Source: a virus
Length of the DNA: 43,060 bases
Reading direction: 5' to 3' (one strand)
IMG/VR virus record: IMGVR_UViG_3300021962_000211
Coordinates: 1 to 43,060 of that record
Shown here: piece by piece, positions 28,574 through 35,189 of the stretch
How the letters are laid out: each line of letters starts with the position of its first letter
How positions within the stretch are numbered: the stretch's first letter is position 1
The notes under the pieces: generated by a model
Database searches by the model: none
What the model was told of the DNA's origin: nothing
The model's input: only the letters and a program-made list of their open reading frames with translations
Made by a program: the position numbers and the translations under genes

Positions 28574-30454
28574 TTATCCTCTCTTTAGTTCTCCGTTTAA
28601 GTAACTAGAAGTAACTTTATAACCGACGCCAGAAATCTGTTCGCCAGATGTTATAGTATCTTTAACCATATTTATGGTGCTATCAGCAACAGAAAAGGAT
28701 AGATATAGATCCTTTAGACCAATGATATCGTTAGACTCTGGGAACGCCTGAATCTCTACAATATTATTAGCAATTGCTGTAGATGTGATGTTTAAAGTGT
28801 TGAGAATGATCTCACCTTTCGTGTAATCTACGGTGCCTGCAGACTTCACCACGACCTCATACTTCCCAGTCTCGTTAATGTCCTTAACGATAGAGATAAC
28901 GCCCTTCCCGTTGCTTCCAGGTACGTCTGTGAAGTAGAACGTGCCTATTCTACCAGCGAGAGTGAACCCTGTGCTCTTGATATTGAACCCATCCTTGTTG
29001 ATGTGGAACTTATTACCAAAGCAAAGTTCATATTGTGCAGATTGGTTGATTAGTGCTTTTAGATTTCTGCGAATGATAACTCTTGTAATATTAGAGGTAA
29101 TCGCATTATCACTATTATCAATTGTCTGGCACAACTTACTATATTTGAATCTACCACCAAACTGATTGATGTTTGCCTTGGCGAAAGTGTTCAGAACAGA
29201 GGTTACTTTTGTCTTCAGTGCATTAACATTGCTAACCTGGGAACTGTTGTAGTAAACTCCAGAGTTAATTTCAACGTAAAGGACCTTAAGATCAGTAATT
29301 CTCTGGTTAATACCAGAAAGTGCATAATCTTTCAGTTTTGTAAGGATAGTTTGCTTGTCGAAGTCGGAAACAAAGTCACCATTCTTTGGTTTGATGCTAA
29401 TAATGACGTTTCCGAACTCTGGTGGGTCTAATTCTTCGCCACCAACGACAGAAACTGACTCTGTGTTAGGGTAAATTTGCTGAATAATCGCTTCATAGTC
29501 ACGAGTCGTCACTGCTCTATGCTGAGAAGCGTAAATTCTTGGTGCGAAGTACTTAATTGAGTCAATACTTTCAATCGCACTGCCGTTTGCTGACGAATTT
29601 ACGGTTGTAACACTAATTGTATTGGTTGGAATGACCGTATTTGCTAAAGAATCTAAGAATCTACCGGAGAATGAGAAATTAGACGCTCCATTTCCGTCTT
29701 CACCATCAGTGATAATGTATGAAACGGTAATAACCGCTCCATTTTCCAGTTTTTTGCCGAAATATCCGTCTCCAAACAGAAGTTCGTACTTTTCATCCTG
29801 AACTTCTTGAATCAGATAGATTTCTGAACTCTTATTGATGTTTAAAATGTTGTCTACACGGGAATATTCTCTTCCTTCACCACTATCAGAGAGTCCTTTG
29901 ACTTTTACGACAATAGTTGAGGTATCAATGAAGGAATTATCAAGAATAAAACGCTGATCAAGTGATCCATCGACCAAAAATTGCTTCTTGAGATACGTTC
30001 CTTGATAGATCGTAATGTTGTTGAAAGAAGCAGCACCAGAATTGATTGTTGTAGTGATGCTTTCTGGTATTGAGAAGATATAATTGCTGTTTTCTGCCGT
30101 CCCTACGCACACCAGACCCGCCTGTAAGGTCAGTGTATCCGATGATGAGGTAGTTGATGCGCTCAAACTTACAGTTGCCTTAGCGGCGTTCCTGGAGCGA
30201 GGTACATAACCAATGTTTCTGGCGAGAGAAACGACATTTTCTCTCAAAGTTGCCGAATCCAAGAAGGATTCGTTGACTACCATGTTCGCATTGAATGCAT
30301 TAATATAGGTATTATATGCTAGCGTGTCGATTAAGACAGAAAAATTAGACCCCTCAAAGTCAAAATCCGTGAAATTTGAGTTAGCACGGAGATAATCTTT
30401 GATCGAGGTCCTTATTTGGTCAAAATCGAGGTTCGTAAACTTTGTAAAAGGCAT
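28574..30454 (-). CDS. gp6: Baseplate wedge subunit gp6
   Basis: The 626-residue protein (T4 gp6 has 660) starts MPFTKFTNLDFDQIRTSIKD and shows the family's strong N-terminal block (TDFDFEGSNFSVLIDTLAYN, ANMVVNESFLDSATLRENVV, LARNIGYVPRSRNAAKA). The middle part includes ASQHRAVTTRDYEAIIQQIY and PPEFGNVIISIKPKNG, typical of J-like baseplate proteins. Together with gp25 and gp53 it forms the core wedge bundle that joins wedges into the inner ring. It lies 4 bases after gp25, the same order as in T4 (25-6). Confidence 0.95.
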   Translation of the reverse strand: MPFTKFTNLDFDQIRTSIKDYLRANSNFTDFDFEGSNFSVLIDTLAYNTYINAFNANMVVNESFLDSATLRENVVSLARNIGYVPRSRNAAKATVSLSASTTSSSDTLTLQAGLVCVGTAENSNYIFSIPESITTTINSGAASFNNITIYQGTYLKKQFLVDGSLDQRFILDNSFIDTSTIVVKVKGLSDSGEGREYSRVDNILNINKSSEIYLIQEVQDEKYELLFGDGYFGKKLENGAVITVSYIITDGEDGNGASNFSFSGRFLDSLANTVIPTNTISVTTVNSSANGSAIESIDSIKYFAPRIYASQHRAVTTRDYEAIIQQIYPNTESVSVVGGEELDPPEFGNVIISIKPKNGDFVSDFDKQTILTKLKDYALSGINQRITDLKVLYVEINSGVYYNSSQVSNVNALKTKVTSVLNTFAKANINQFGGRFKYSKLCQTIDNSDNAITSNITRVIIRRNLKALINQSAQYELCFGNKFHINKDGFNIKSTGFTLAGRIGTFYFTDVPGSNGKGVISIVKDINETGKYEVVVKSAGTVDYTKGEIILNTLNITSTAIANNIVEIQAFPESNDIIGLKDLYLSFSVADSTINMVKDTITSGEQISGVGYKVTSSYLNGELKRG

Positions 30455-30458
30455 CTTT

Positions 30459-30860
30459 TTATCTGGTAGCCTCTAATAAGAATGTAAATTGTTGCGCTGG
30501 AATGTCTTGACCGATGATATTGTACAAAACTGTGACCTCAAACGTGTTATTATCGGGTTGAGGATCAACATCTACCCTAACATTATTGACTCTTGGTTCA
30601 AAATTAGCAATCGTGGTCAAAATTTGCTCTTGAATGACGGTAGCAGTACCAAAATCGACGAAATCAAACAGACTTGAGCGCACATCAGACCCTAAAAGTG
30701 GTTGAAAAAAGCGCTCATTTGGTATTGTCTGCACTAAATTACGAATTGAACGGGTAATTGCCGCCGCATTCTTGAGGACAGGTAGATCTTTAGTCACAGG
30801 ATGGGGCTCAAAAGACAAACTAATGTCCTTAAATGCTCTAGAAACCCGTGAAATCGCCAT
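30459..30860 (-). CDS. gp25: Baseplate wedge subunit gp25
   Basis: The 133-residue protein (132 in T4) starts MAISRVSRAFKDISLSFEPH. It carries the GPW/gp25 signature: NAAAITRSIRNLVQTIPNER, then FFQPLLGSDVRSSLF and the C-terminal EVTVLYNI. The EPR motif at the sheath-nucleating end is present as FEPRVNNV. gp25 starts sheath polymerisation on the baseplate. A perfect late promoter precedes it, making this the likely start of a late transcript through gp6 and the giant tail gene. Confidence 0.95.
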   Translation of the reverse strand: MAISRVSRAFKDISLSFEPHPVTKDLPVLKNAAAITRSIRNLVQTIPNERFFQPLLGSDVRSSLFDFVDFGTATVIQEQILTTIANFEPRVNNVRVDVDPQPDNNTFEVTVLYNIIGQDIPAQQFTFLLEATR

Positions 30861-30882
30861 TTGTCAAGAAGTTTTCTTGCTT

Positions 30883-30890
30883 TATTTATA
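30883..30890 (-). promoter_or_regulatory. T4-type late promoter TATAAATA
   Basis: A perfect late box 22 bases upstream of the gp25 ATG, in the 31-base gap after the preceding small gene. Confidence 0.82.
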
Positions 30891-30891
30891 T

Positions 30892-31152
30892 TTACATCCA
30901 AGGATTGCCATAAGTTGGCTCTGTTCCATAGTCCCAATCATCATAATCTTCATCATTACGAATCTTTTCATGAAGTTGTGACTGTTTTTTCAAGTCATGC
31001 TTCTGTTCATAGTCCATGATTTCTTGAAGAAATTCCTTCTTTTCCTCATAGACATTGATTTTTTGCATTGAACCATAGTCTGAAGCAAGTTTTGTGGTGC
31101 CCCACATCTGCTTCATGTACTCTGTGTTTCTATCGACAGGTGATTGTCCCAT
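30892..31152 (-). CDS. Small conserved-type cyanophage protein upstream of gp25
   Basis: The start at 31152 (MGQSPVDRNTEYMKQMWG) is chosen because AGGAG lies 7 bases upstream; it gives 86 residues. The protein is highly charged: a helix-rich middle (YEEKKEFLQEIMDYEQKHD) and an acidic, Tyr/Trp-rich tail (NDEDYDDWDYGTEPTYG). No domain is recognised. Its place before gp25 and its late-type promoter suggest a late gene, possibly structural or an assembly factor. Confidence 0.72.
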   Translation of the reverse strand: MGQSPVDRNTEYMKQMWGTTKLASDYGSMQKINVYEEKKEFLQEIMDYEQKHDLKKQSQLHEKIRNDEDYDDWDYGTEPTYGNPWM

Positions 31153-31162
31153 TTTAGCTCCT

Positions 31163-31170
31163 GATTTATA
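31163..31170 (-). promoter_or_regulatory. Probable late promoter (TATAAATC)
   Basis: A 7/8 match to the late box lies 10 bases upstream of the ATG at 31152, closely followed by the AGGAG ribosome-binding site. Confidence 0.55.
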
Positions 31171-31223
31171 CAAATCAGAACTTTTAGAGGGGTTGCTATC
31201 CCTTATGACTTATTTATTTTCAT

Positions 31224-31249
31224 GAAAAAGGGGGGTCTAATGCCCCCTT
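31224..31249 (-). terminator. Rho-independent terminator
   Basis: On the minus strand GGGGGC-ATTA-GACCCCC forms a GC-rich stem with a short loop followed by TTTTT. It closes the transcript of the glycosyltransferase and two small genes before the gp25 operon. Confidence 0.9.
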
Positions 31250-31253
31250 GTGT

Positions 31254-31403
31254 TTAACCTTTACCTTGACCGCGATAAGGTTTACGCGCTTTATTGCGAG
31301 AAGACGCGGCGTACTTCGTTCCACCCCCTGCTCCTTGACGAGACTTTTTAGGCGGACCAGGAATATAAGAACTCTTATTCAGTCCAACTTTTGCCTTAGC
31401 CAT
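31254..31403 (-). CDS. Small basic protein, 49 residues
   Basis: The frame from ATG 31403 reads MAKAKVGLNKSSYIPGPPKK followed by SRQGAGGGTKYAASSRNKAR and KPYRGQGKG. It is very basic (about 14 Lys/Arg and almost no acidic residues), Gly-rich and probably disordered. I recall nearly the same short protein next to the late genes of T4-like cyanophages. A DNA- or capsid-associated role is likely but unproven. The start overlaps the upstream stop by 8 bases, and the terminator follows 5 bases after its stop. Confidence 0.82.
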   Translation of the reverse strand: MAKAKVGLNKSSYIPGPPKKSRQGAGGGTKYAASSRNKARKPYRGQGKG

Positions 31404-31569
31404 AACAATTCTCCTTAATGATTTCAGTGTCCAATTCTTCAGGTCTTGGAGTGCCTGTCTGATAGTATTCTACCGACAGGTCCTCCATTGTATCGAAATA
31501 CTCCTCCTGAGTCAAGTGGGAGTATATCTTCCTCCCCTTACAATAGATATTGTAAAGTTCGTTAGCCAT
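31396..31569 (-). CDS. Small protein coupled to the glycosyltransferase
   Basis: The ATG at 31569 overlaps the glycosyltransferase stop as TGATG and gives 57 residues (MANELYNIYCKGRKIYSHLT, QEEYFDTMEDLSVEYYQTGT, PRPEELDTEIIKE). It is acidic and helical with many tyrosines. No known family is recognised. Translational coupling suggests co-expression with the glycosyltransferase. Confidence 0.72.
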   Translation of the reverse strand: MANELYNIYCKGRKIYSHLTQEEYFDTMEDLSVEYYQTGTPRPEELDTEIIKENCYG

Positions 31570-32324
31570 CAAATAATCCTTGTCTTCTCGTGACCAACTC
31601 TGATACGAGGATCGCACCAGATTTCAAAGCCTGCTTCCTTTGCATCTAAACAGAACGATACATCCTCTCCGCACATATCTTGTACGTCACCAGATTCAAA
31701 GACTTGCATCTTTGGAGCAAACCAGGGATACTTCATCTCTTCGTGCTCAAAGACTCCATGCTTAATTATTAACCAACCAAATCCTGCATAGTCAACAGTG
31801 AATGGTTTCTTACGCTTCGACATCGTTTCCAATGTCTCATGATTCATGACTCCTCCATTGTTCTTGAAGTCGTCCTCTTCCATCCAGTGTGCTACAGAGG
31901 TCGTTTGCCCGTCTTCCGTACAATACCAACCACTAGCAATATCCTGATCCATCAATACTAATTGTAAAAACTTTTCAGTATTGAAAACAATATCAGAATC
32001 AATCCACAATTGATAATCATACTTCAGCTTGCCGTCCCAGGGAATCTGGTCAGGTCCACGAAGTACATTCGCCCCTAGGCACTTGCATCGTGCGAAGTTG
32101 ACCATCGAGGAGTAGTCTTGAGAAATCTGAATACTAGCACCGCTCTGTACGATATCAAAACAGAGCTGTACGAAGTTCTTTAAGAAGGTGTAAGAAACTC
32201 CGCGCCCAGGTAGACAGAAGACGATTGACTTACCACGGATCATCTCCCGTGCCTTCTCATAATCGAATTCTACTTCCTTGGTGACTGTCGGAGTCTTTGC
32301 TTTTACAGTAAATCCTTTAGCCAT
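31569..32324 (-). CDS. Glycosyltransferase, GT-A type
   Basis: The 251-residue protein has a Rossmann-like start (SIVFCLPGRGVSYTFLKNF), LGANVLRGPDQIPWDGK, and a DxD metal/nucleotide-sugar motif in YQLWIDSDIVF (D109-S-D111). It also has an acceptor-side loop and the late CGEDVSFCLDAKEAGFEIWC segment with VGHEK near the C-terminus. This pattern is typical of the GT-A glycosyltransferases common in cyanomyoviruses. The sugar and the acceptor (host surface, DNA base or virion protein) cannot be told from sequence. A TATGAT -10 box lies about 24 bases upstream. Confidence 0.82.
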   Translation of the reverse strand: MAKGFTVKAKTPTVTKEVEFDYEKAREMIRGKSIVFCLPGRGVSYTFLKNFVQLCFDIVQSGASIQISQDYSSMVNFARCKCLGANVLRGPDQIPWDGKLKYDYQLWIDSDIVFNTEKFLQLVLMDQDIASGWYCTEDGQTTSVAHWMEEDDFKNNGGVMNHETLETMSKRKKPFTVDYAGFGWLIIKHGVFEHEEMKYPWFAPKMQVFESGDVQDMCGEDVSFCLDAKEAGFEIWCDPRIRVGHEKTRII

Positions 32325-32347
32325 AAAACAGTGTAATTACATCAGTT

Positions 32348-32353
32348 ATCATA
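32348..32353 (-). promoter_or_regulatory. Sigma70-like -10 box TATGAT
   Basis: TATGAT lies 24 bases upstream of the glycosyltransferase ATG. No good -35 is seen. Confidence 0.4.
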
Positions 32354-32372
32354 CAGCATTATCTATATGAGG

Positions 32373-32416
32373 TCAAGTGCTACGCCCTTGAGTATCAAGT
32401 GCCGCGCCCTTGAGTA
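32373..32416. repeat. Two tandem 22-bp repeats after the AbrB-like gene
   Basis: Copies at 32373-32394 and 32395-32416 match at 20 of 22 positions. Each starts TCAAGTGC and ends GCCCTTGAGTA, so each has TCAAG/CTTGA inverted ends. The array starts directly at the stop of the AbrB-like gene and lies upstream of the glycosyltransferase promoter. It could be an operator pair or a weak terminator. Confidence 0.75.
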
Positions 32417-32614
32417 TTAATCCTCTTTAACCTCAGTGATAATGATTGCTTCCCCGTCAATCTCCATGTTCACTACAGTGCCCTCATACCACCCAAACTC
32501 ACTCAATACCCATTCAGGTATATTAAAGTAGTACTCCCCAGTTATTGGATCGACCTCTACAGTCGTATAATTTTCTCCGGGATTTTTTTGCATCTCAGGT
32601 ATTCGTGTTTCCAT
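32417..32614 (-). CDS. AbrB/SpoVT-like small DNA-binding protein
   Basis: In this 65-residue protein the stretch GEYYFNIPEWVLSEFGWYEG then TVVNMEIDGEAIIITEV fits the swapped-hairpin AbrB pattern (strand, IP-x-x-hhx-x-hGW-x-xG, strand-turn-strand). Such small regulators occur in cyanophages and as antitoxins. No toxin gene is adjacent. It may act on the tandem repeats directly after its stop. No Shine-Dalgarno is seen; TATATAAAA lies 6-8 bases upstream of the ATG, hinting at a very short or absent leader. Confidence 0.62.
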   Translation of the reverse strand: METRIPEMQKNPGENYTTVEVDPITGEYYFNIPEWVLSEFGWYEGTVVNMEIDGEAIIITEVKED

Positions 32615-32697
32615 TTTTGTTTTATATAGAAAAGATGTGAGTTTAATATTGAGCTCGTGATCGTAACACTTTATAGCTTATGGGGACCCATCGCTTT

Positions 32698-32722
32698 TTA
32701 AACGCGCCCCGACCGCACGGGG
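32698..32722 (-). terminator. Hairpin, possible terminator of the basic Ala/Arg protein gene
   Basis: On the minus strand CCCCG-TGCGGT-CGGGG is followed by CGCGTTTAAAAA. It is the last GC-rich element of the island; the T tract is short, so termination is likely but not certain. The whole 32.70-32.77 kb stretch is C/G-rich. Confidence 0.5.
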
Positions 32723-32769
32723 GCGGCGGCGGGGGCACTGCCGGAGCACGAACCCAGAGGCGCTGGGGG

Positions 32770-33108
32770 TCAGAGACCCAGGCGCTCACGGGCAGCGGCG
32801 CGACGGTCGGCAGCATACTGGGCGGCAGCGCGACGCTTAACGCTGTCCAGGTCACGGACCATAGCAGCACCGATGCCGACCTGACGGGTGATGGTTTGAC
32901 CCTTACCACCGCCGACAGCGTGAGAAGCGGTCTGACTGTCGCCACCCTGAACAGAACCCATAGCAGCGCCGCGACCATGCTGGGAGTTACGCTGCATGGT
33001 CTCACCCTTACGGGGACCACGGGTACGGAGGCACTTGATGGTGACTTCCTTACCAGCGGCGTTAAGGTCGGCAGCGATAGTGGAGAGGTTGGAGAGGGAA
33101 GCGTTCAT
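32770..33108 (-). CDS. Small basic protein with highly biased codons
   Basis: This 112-residue protein begins MNASLSNLSTIAADLNAAGK, followed by VTIKCLRTRGPRKGETMQR. A Gly/His/Gln-rich middle and an Arg/Ala-rich C-terminal helix (VKRRAAAQYAADRRAAARER) complete it. It is strongly basic, with a disordered centre; DNA or RNA binding is plausible. Codons are almost all of the highly expressed type (CGT, GGT, ACC, AAC, TCC, GCT), which supports this frame over the longer antisense frame. TATCTT at 33135-33140 is a weak -10 candidate, with leader GGAACACAACCCG. Confidence 0.68.
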   Translation of the reverse strand: MNASLSNLSTIAADLNAAGKEVTIKCLRTRGPRKGETMQRNSQHGRGAAMGSVQGGDSQTASHAVGGGKGQTITRQVGIGAAMVRDLDSVKRRAAAQYAADRRAAARERLGL

Positions 33109-33167
33109 CGGGTTGTGTTCCTTTCGACCCTTATAAGATACATCAGAACGGGGGTCTGTGCCGAAAT

Positions 33168-33190
33168 GGTGGACAGTCCCCCAACTGTCC
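33168..33190. repeat. Dispersed hairpin repeat, copy A
   Basis: The core is GGTGGACAGTCCCCC then AACTGTCC, with 7-bp arms GGACAGT/ACTGTCC around a 6-base loop. It begins directly after the stop of the putative nuclease gene and can act as a transcript-end hairpin. Confidence 0.8.
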
Positions 33191-33940
33191 TCAGTACTCC
33201 AGAACCTGGGGGGCAGCGTCGGAAACCAGAGCGGCGACCTTATCCTGTTGCAACTTGAGAACCACTTGAGAGTTGCGGTTCGCTTTGCTCAAACCCAGAA
33301 ACGCCTTGATGCCGTTGTTGCTGGTTACACGGAGACGGAGCCCCAGGTCCAGGGTTTCGCCGTTACCCTTGAGAACAATGCGGCGGGAGGTCGTACCCTT
33401 ACCACTCACAAGGTGGGCAGTGTAACCAGCAGACAGGCAACGGGCGGCACGGATGCTATCATGCCCCATCACGTAGCAACGCTGGGCGGCGGTGTCGTTG
33501 ATGACCATGCTCATCCCGTGGTTAGCGTTGATCAGTTCAGAGATCAACCAAGCGGTGAGGGTCTCCGAAGTGATGGCGTTCAGAGCATCGCTACACACTT
33601 CGTTAAAGAGGTCTCGGGTTTCCTCTACGATGGCGCTACGCTCATCGGTGCCCCATTGGCGGGCATTGGCGACGAAGGAGCGGAAGTCTTCAAAGCGGGC
33701 AGAGTCCAGAAGGGCATCGGTTTGGGAGGTGTTGACCCAATCGAAAGACCCATTCTTAAGTCCTGCTTTGTGCTTGATGCTGATAGGGGTAGCACCCGCC
33801 ATGGCGTCCGCTTTGTTACGGGTGCCGCCCAAGTGGGTCACAGTCTCAGCGAACACCTTACGGGCGTTCAGAAGGGAGATGGTGTCGTGCTCATTGGCGA
33901 CACCAGAGTGATGAACGGATCCGTTGGTTTGGAAGGTCAT
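33191..33940 (-). CDS. Putative PD-(D/E)XK-fold nuclease
   Basis: The ATG at 33940 gives 249 residues; a GTG at 33961 would add seven. The N-terminal half shows a nuclease-like pattern: E17 in VHHSGVANEHDTISLLN, D45 in GGTRNKADAM, and ISIKHK (K56 and K58), followed by GSFDWVNTS. The spacing E-(28)-D-(10)-xK and the KADxxxxxxISIK form resemble PD-(D/E)XK restriction-like enzymes, though Ser replaces the usual acidic residue before the Lys. The C-terminal part (LRLRVTSNNGIKAFLGL, VVLKLQQDKV) is beta-rich. Host-DNA degradation or a homing function is possible. GC-rich codon use is unlike the late genes. It has its own TACAAT promoter and a hairpin after the stop. Confidence 0.5.
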   Translation of the reverse strand: MTFQTNGSVHHSGVANEHDTISLLNARKVFAETVTHLGGTRNKADAMAGATPISIKHKAGLKNGSFDWVNTSQTDALLDSARFEDFRSFVANARQWGTDERSAIVEETRDLFNEVCSDALNAITSETLTAWLISELINANHGMSMVINDTAAQRCYVMGHDSIRAARCLSAGYTAHLVSGKGTTSRRIVLKGNGETLDLGLRLRVTSNNGIKAFLGLSKANRNSQVVLKLQQDKVAALVSDAAPQVLEY

Positions 33941-33978
33941 GGGGAATCGGGTGAGCGCCACCCGTTTGAACTGTATGT

Positions 33979-33984
33979 ATTGTA
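33979..33984 (-). promoter_or_regulatory. Extended -10 promoter TGC-TACAAT
   Basis: TACAAT preceded by TGC lies about 38 bases before the ATG at 33940. The leader contains CAGTTCAAACG, also found in front of the gene starting at 39771. No clear -35 box. Confidence 0.6.
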
Positions 33985-34000
33985 GCAGATCGGGGGGACC

Positions 34001-34288
34001 TTAGAGGTCCTGCATCATGGAGTTGATCTCCATGCCGTCGATTGCGGGATCGTCCCAGCGGCAACCGTCGGGGGTCTGTCCAAGGTGGCGACCGATCTGC
34101 CCGTCGGTCATGCAGCGAACGAACTTCTCCCAGGGGGTCTCCAGTCCTTCACGGTAGGTCACACATGCCTTAGCGGTGTTGTAGAGGAACTCATCGTTTC
34201 CAATCCACAGGGCGACGTTCCAGGTCTCCCAGTTTGCCCAACCGTTGTAGGTTTCGGTTTCGGTGACCATGGAGGTGAGTGCTTGCAT
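34001..34288 (-). CDS. Small NGWxNWETWNVALWI-type protein
   Basis: The start at 34288 (MQALTSMVTETETYNGWANW) gives 95 residues. The block YNGWANWETWNVALWIGNDE (residues 14-33) is the hallmark of a widespread family of small phage and plasmid proteins of unknown function. The rest is helical with TYREGLETPWEKFVRCMTDG and an acidic end. GC-rich codons resemble neighbouring island genes. It has its own TATACT promoter with the leader ACTTCAGTCAAACGAAACC, nearly identical to that of the gene at 39771. A GGACCT/AGGTCC hairpin spans the stop. Confidence 0.75.
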   Translation of the reverse strand: MQALTSMVTETETYNGWANWETWNVALWIGNDEFLYNTAKACVTYREGLETPWEKFVRCMTDGQIGRHLGQTPDGCRWDDPAIDGMEINSMMQDL

Positions 34289-34310
34289 TTGGTTTCGTTT
34301 GACTGAAGTC

Positions 34311-34316
34311 AGTATA
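34311..34316 (-). promoter_or_regulatory. Sigma70-like -10 box TATACT with repeated leader
   Basis: TATACT followed by GACTTCAGTCAAACGAAAC, then the ATG at 34288. It aligns almost base for base with the promoter at 39795-39800. Confidence 0.62.
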
Positions 34317-34332
34317 AGGGGTCGGAGGGGGT

Positions 34333-34545
34333 CTACTGAGCGAAGCAGTGACGGTTTACCCACTGTCCCTTAGAGGTGTCACCACTGAACCAAAGCATCT
34401 TAAGGATGGCACGACGCGACACACCAGTATGGCGGTACTCAGTCAGGGGGGAGGCGAACCAACGGACGCGGGCGGTTCCCGTGATGGGGTTCAGGCGGAG
34501 GGTCCAGACTGAACGGGAGTCGTTGCAGTTGATCGGGTAGCGCAT
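34333..34545 (-). CDS. Small unknown protein, GC-rich island
   Basis: The ATG at 34545 gives 70 residues: MRYPINCNDSRSVWTLRLNP, then ITGTARVRWFASPLTEYRHT, GVSRRAILKMLWFSGDTSKG and QWVNRHCFAQ. The TSKGQWVN ending slightly recalls KTSC-type small domains, but this is weak. It is basic, with three tryptophans. The gene is flanked by its own TACAAT promoter and the next gene's promoter, so it is likely transcribed alone. Confidence 0.65.
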   Translation of the reverse strand: MRYPINCNDSRSVWTLRLNPITGTARVRWFASPLTEYRHTGVSRRAILKMLWFSGDTSKGQWVNRHCFAQ

Positions 34546-34567
34546 CAGGTCCGTTGTGGTTGAGAGT

Positions 34568-34573
34568 ATTGTA
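34568..34573 (-). promoter_or_regulatory. Extended -10 promoter TGC-TACAAT
   Basis: TGCTACAATACTCTCAAC leads into a short leader ending ACCTGATG at the ATG at 34545. It shares this arrangement with the promoter at 34720-34725. Confidence 0.6.
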
Positions 34574-34586
34574 GCAGGTCGGAGGG

Positions 34587-34697
34587 TCAGTCCCACCACC
34601 CGTTGCGGGTGTTGACCTTCATCCCCATGGCAGCGCAGAGCATGGGGAACCCGATGGCGGCGATCATCAGGAGACCAGCGGCGAGGTAGTGATTCAT
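34587..34697 (-). CDS. Small single-span membrane protein, 36 residues
   Basis: The frame from ATG 34697 reads MNHYLAAGLLMIAAIGFPML then CAAMGMKVNTRNGWWD. Residues 4-25 form a clear hydrophobic span, followed by a short charged tail ending NGWWD. It has its own promoter and leader (TAGAATACTCTCAAC ... ACCTGATG) and GC-rich codons like its neighbours. A small membrane effector is plausible; function unknown. Confidence 0.65.
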   Translation of the reverse strand: MNHYLAAGLLMIAAIGFPMLCAAMGMKVNTRNGWWD

Positions 34698-34719
34698 CAG
34701 GTCGTTTGCTGTTGAGAGT

Positions 34720-34725
34720 ATTCTA
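34720..34725 (-). promoter_or_regulatory. Sigma70-like -10 box TAGAAT with repeated leader
   Basis: TAGAATACTCTCAAC followed by a leader ending ACCTGATG; near-copy of the promoter at 34568-34573. Confidence 0.55.
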
Positions 34726-34739
34726 CAGGGTCAGGCGAC

Positions 34740-34964
34740 TCAATCGCGGTCGGAGATGTGCCAGCGTCCCCACTGTCCCTGGGGGCGGGTTGCTTCCCAC
34801 TTGCTGAACCATGCCTGCTGGGGGTTCTCAGGTTCAGGGGTCAGGATCTCAGTAGAACCAGCAATCTCAGACTGAGCGCGGATCGCTTCGAAGCGCCGTT
34901 GCTGCTGCTTCACGAATTCGGTGTAGTCTGCCATGATGGCGTTGAGGTCGGGTGTTTTGTTCAT
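34740..34964 (-). CDS. Small unknown protein, possibly leaderless
   Basis: This 74-residue protein begins MNKTPDLNAIMADYTEFVKQ, followed by an amphipathic helix (QQRRFEAIRAQSEIAG) and a Pro/Trp-rich end (PQQAWFSKWEATRPQGQWGR). No family recognised. The -10 box TATAAT lies only 6 bases before the ATG, so transcription probably starts at or within a base or two of the start codon. Codons are GC-rich like the island. Confidence 0.65.
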   Translation of the reverse strand: MNKTPDLNAIMADYTEFVKQQQRRFEAIRAQSEIAGSTEILTPEPENPQQAWFSKWEATRPQGQWGRWHISDRD

Positions 34965-34970
34965 GCTGTC

Positions 34971-34976
34971 ATTATA
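34971..34976 (-). promoter_or_regulatory. -10 box TATAAT placed for a leaderless start
   Basis: TATAATGACAGCATG: the hexamer ends 6 bases before the ATG at 34964. Confidence 0.55.
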
Positions 34977-35005
34977 GGCACGGGGTCGGACGGTTTCGGG
35001 CGATC

Positions 35006-35029
35006 GGTGGACAGTCTGAAAAGTGGCAC
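35006..35029. repeat. Dispersed hairpin repeat, degenerate copy D
   Basis: GGTGGACAGTCTG then AAAAGTGGCAC resembles the GGTGGACAGT family at its left half only; the right arm is degraded. It lies in the 225-base gap between the island genes at 34964 and 35190. That gap otherwise holds only the terminator and a plus-strand TACAAT of uncertain meaning. Confidence 0.4.
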
Positions 35030-35153
35030 AAGGTGACTGGTTTGGGGTCCGCTGGGCTCTACAATACGGTCACAAGCGAAGGAGGGGCAGGGTCGCCCTT
35101 ATGACGAAAAAGGTCGCCACTCCCCCTGCCATAAAATAAAAATAAGAAAGTAT

Positions 35154-35180
35154 AAAAAAAGGGAGGTTATTTCCTCCCTT
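35154..35180 (-). terminator. Rho-independent terminator
   Basis: Minus strand AAGGGAGG-AAATAA-CCTCCCTT (8-bp perfect stem) followed by a run of Ts, 10 bases after the stop of the 119-residue gene. Confidence 0.9.
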
Positions 35181-35189
35181 AAGCATAAC

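Noticed and set aside
32680-33258. Plus-strand ORF of 192 codons
   Set aside because: Low-complexity Gly/Thr/Ser translation opposite a minus-strand gene with strong codon bias and a proper start; no plus-strand promoter or ribosome-binding site seen.
33158-33985. Plus-strand ORF of 275 codons opposite the putative nuclease
   Set aside because: It mirrors the minus-strand gene in GC-rich DNA. The minus strand has the coherent motif set, optimal codons, promoter, leader and hairpin at the stop.
35089-35142. Plus-strand mini-ORF MTKKVATPPAIK with TACAAT and GGAGG upstream
   Set aside because: Only 12 codons; the promoter and ribosome-binding site could be chance. Possibly a remnant of a host gene, but not enough to call.
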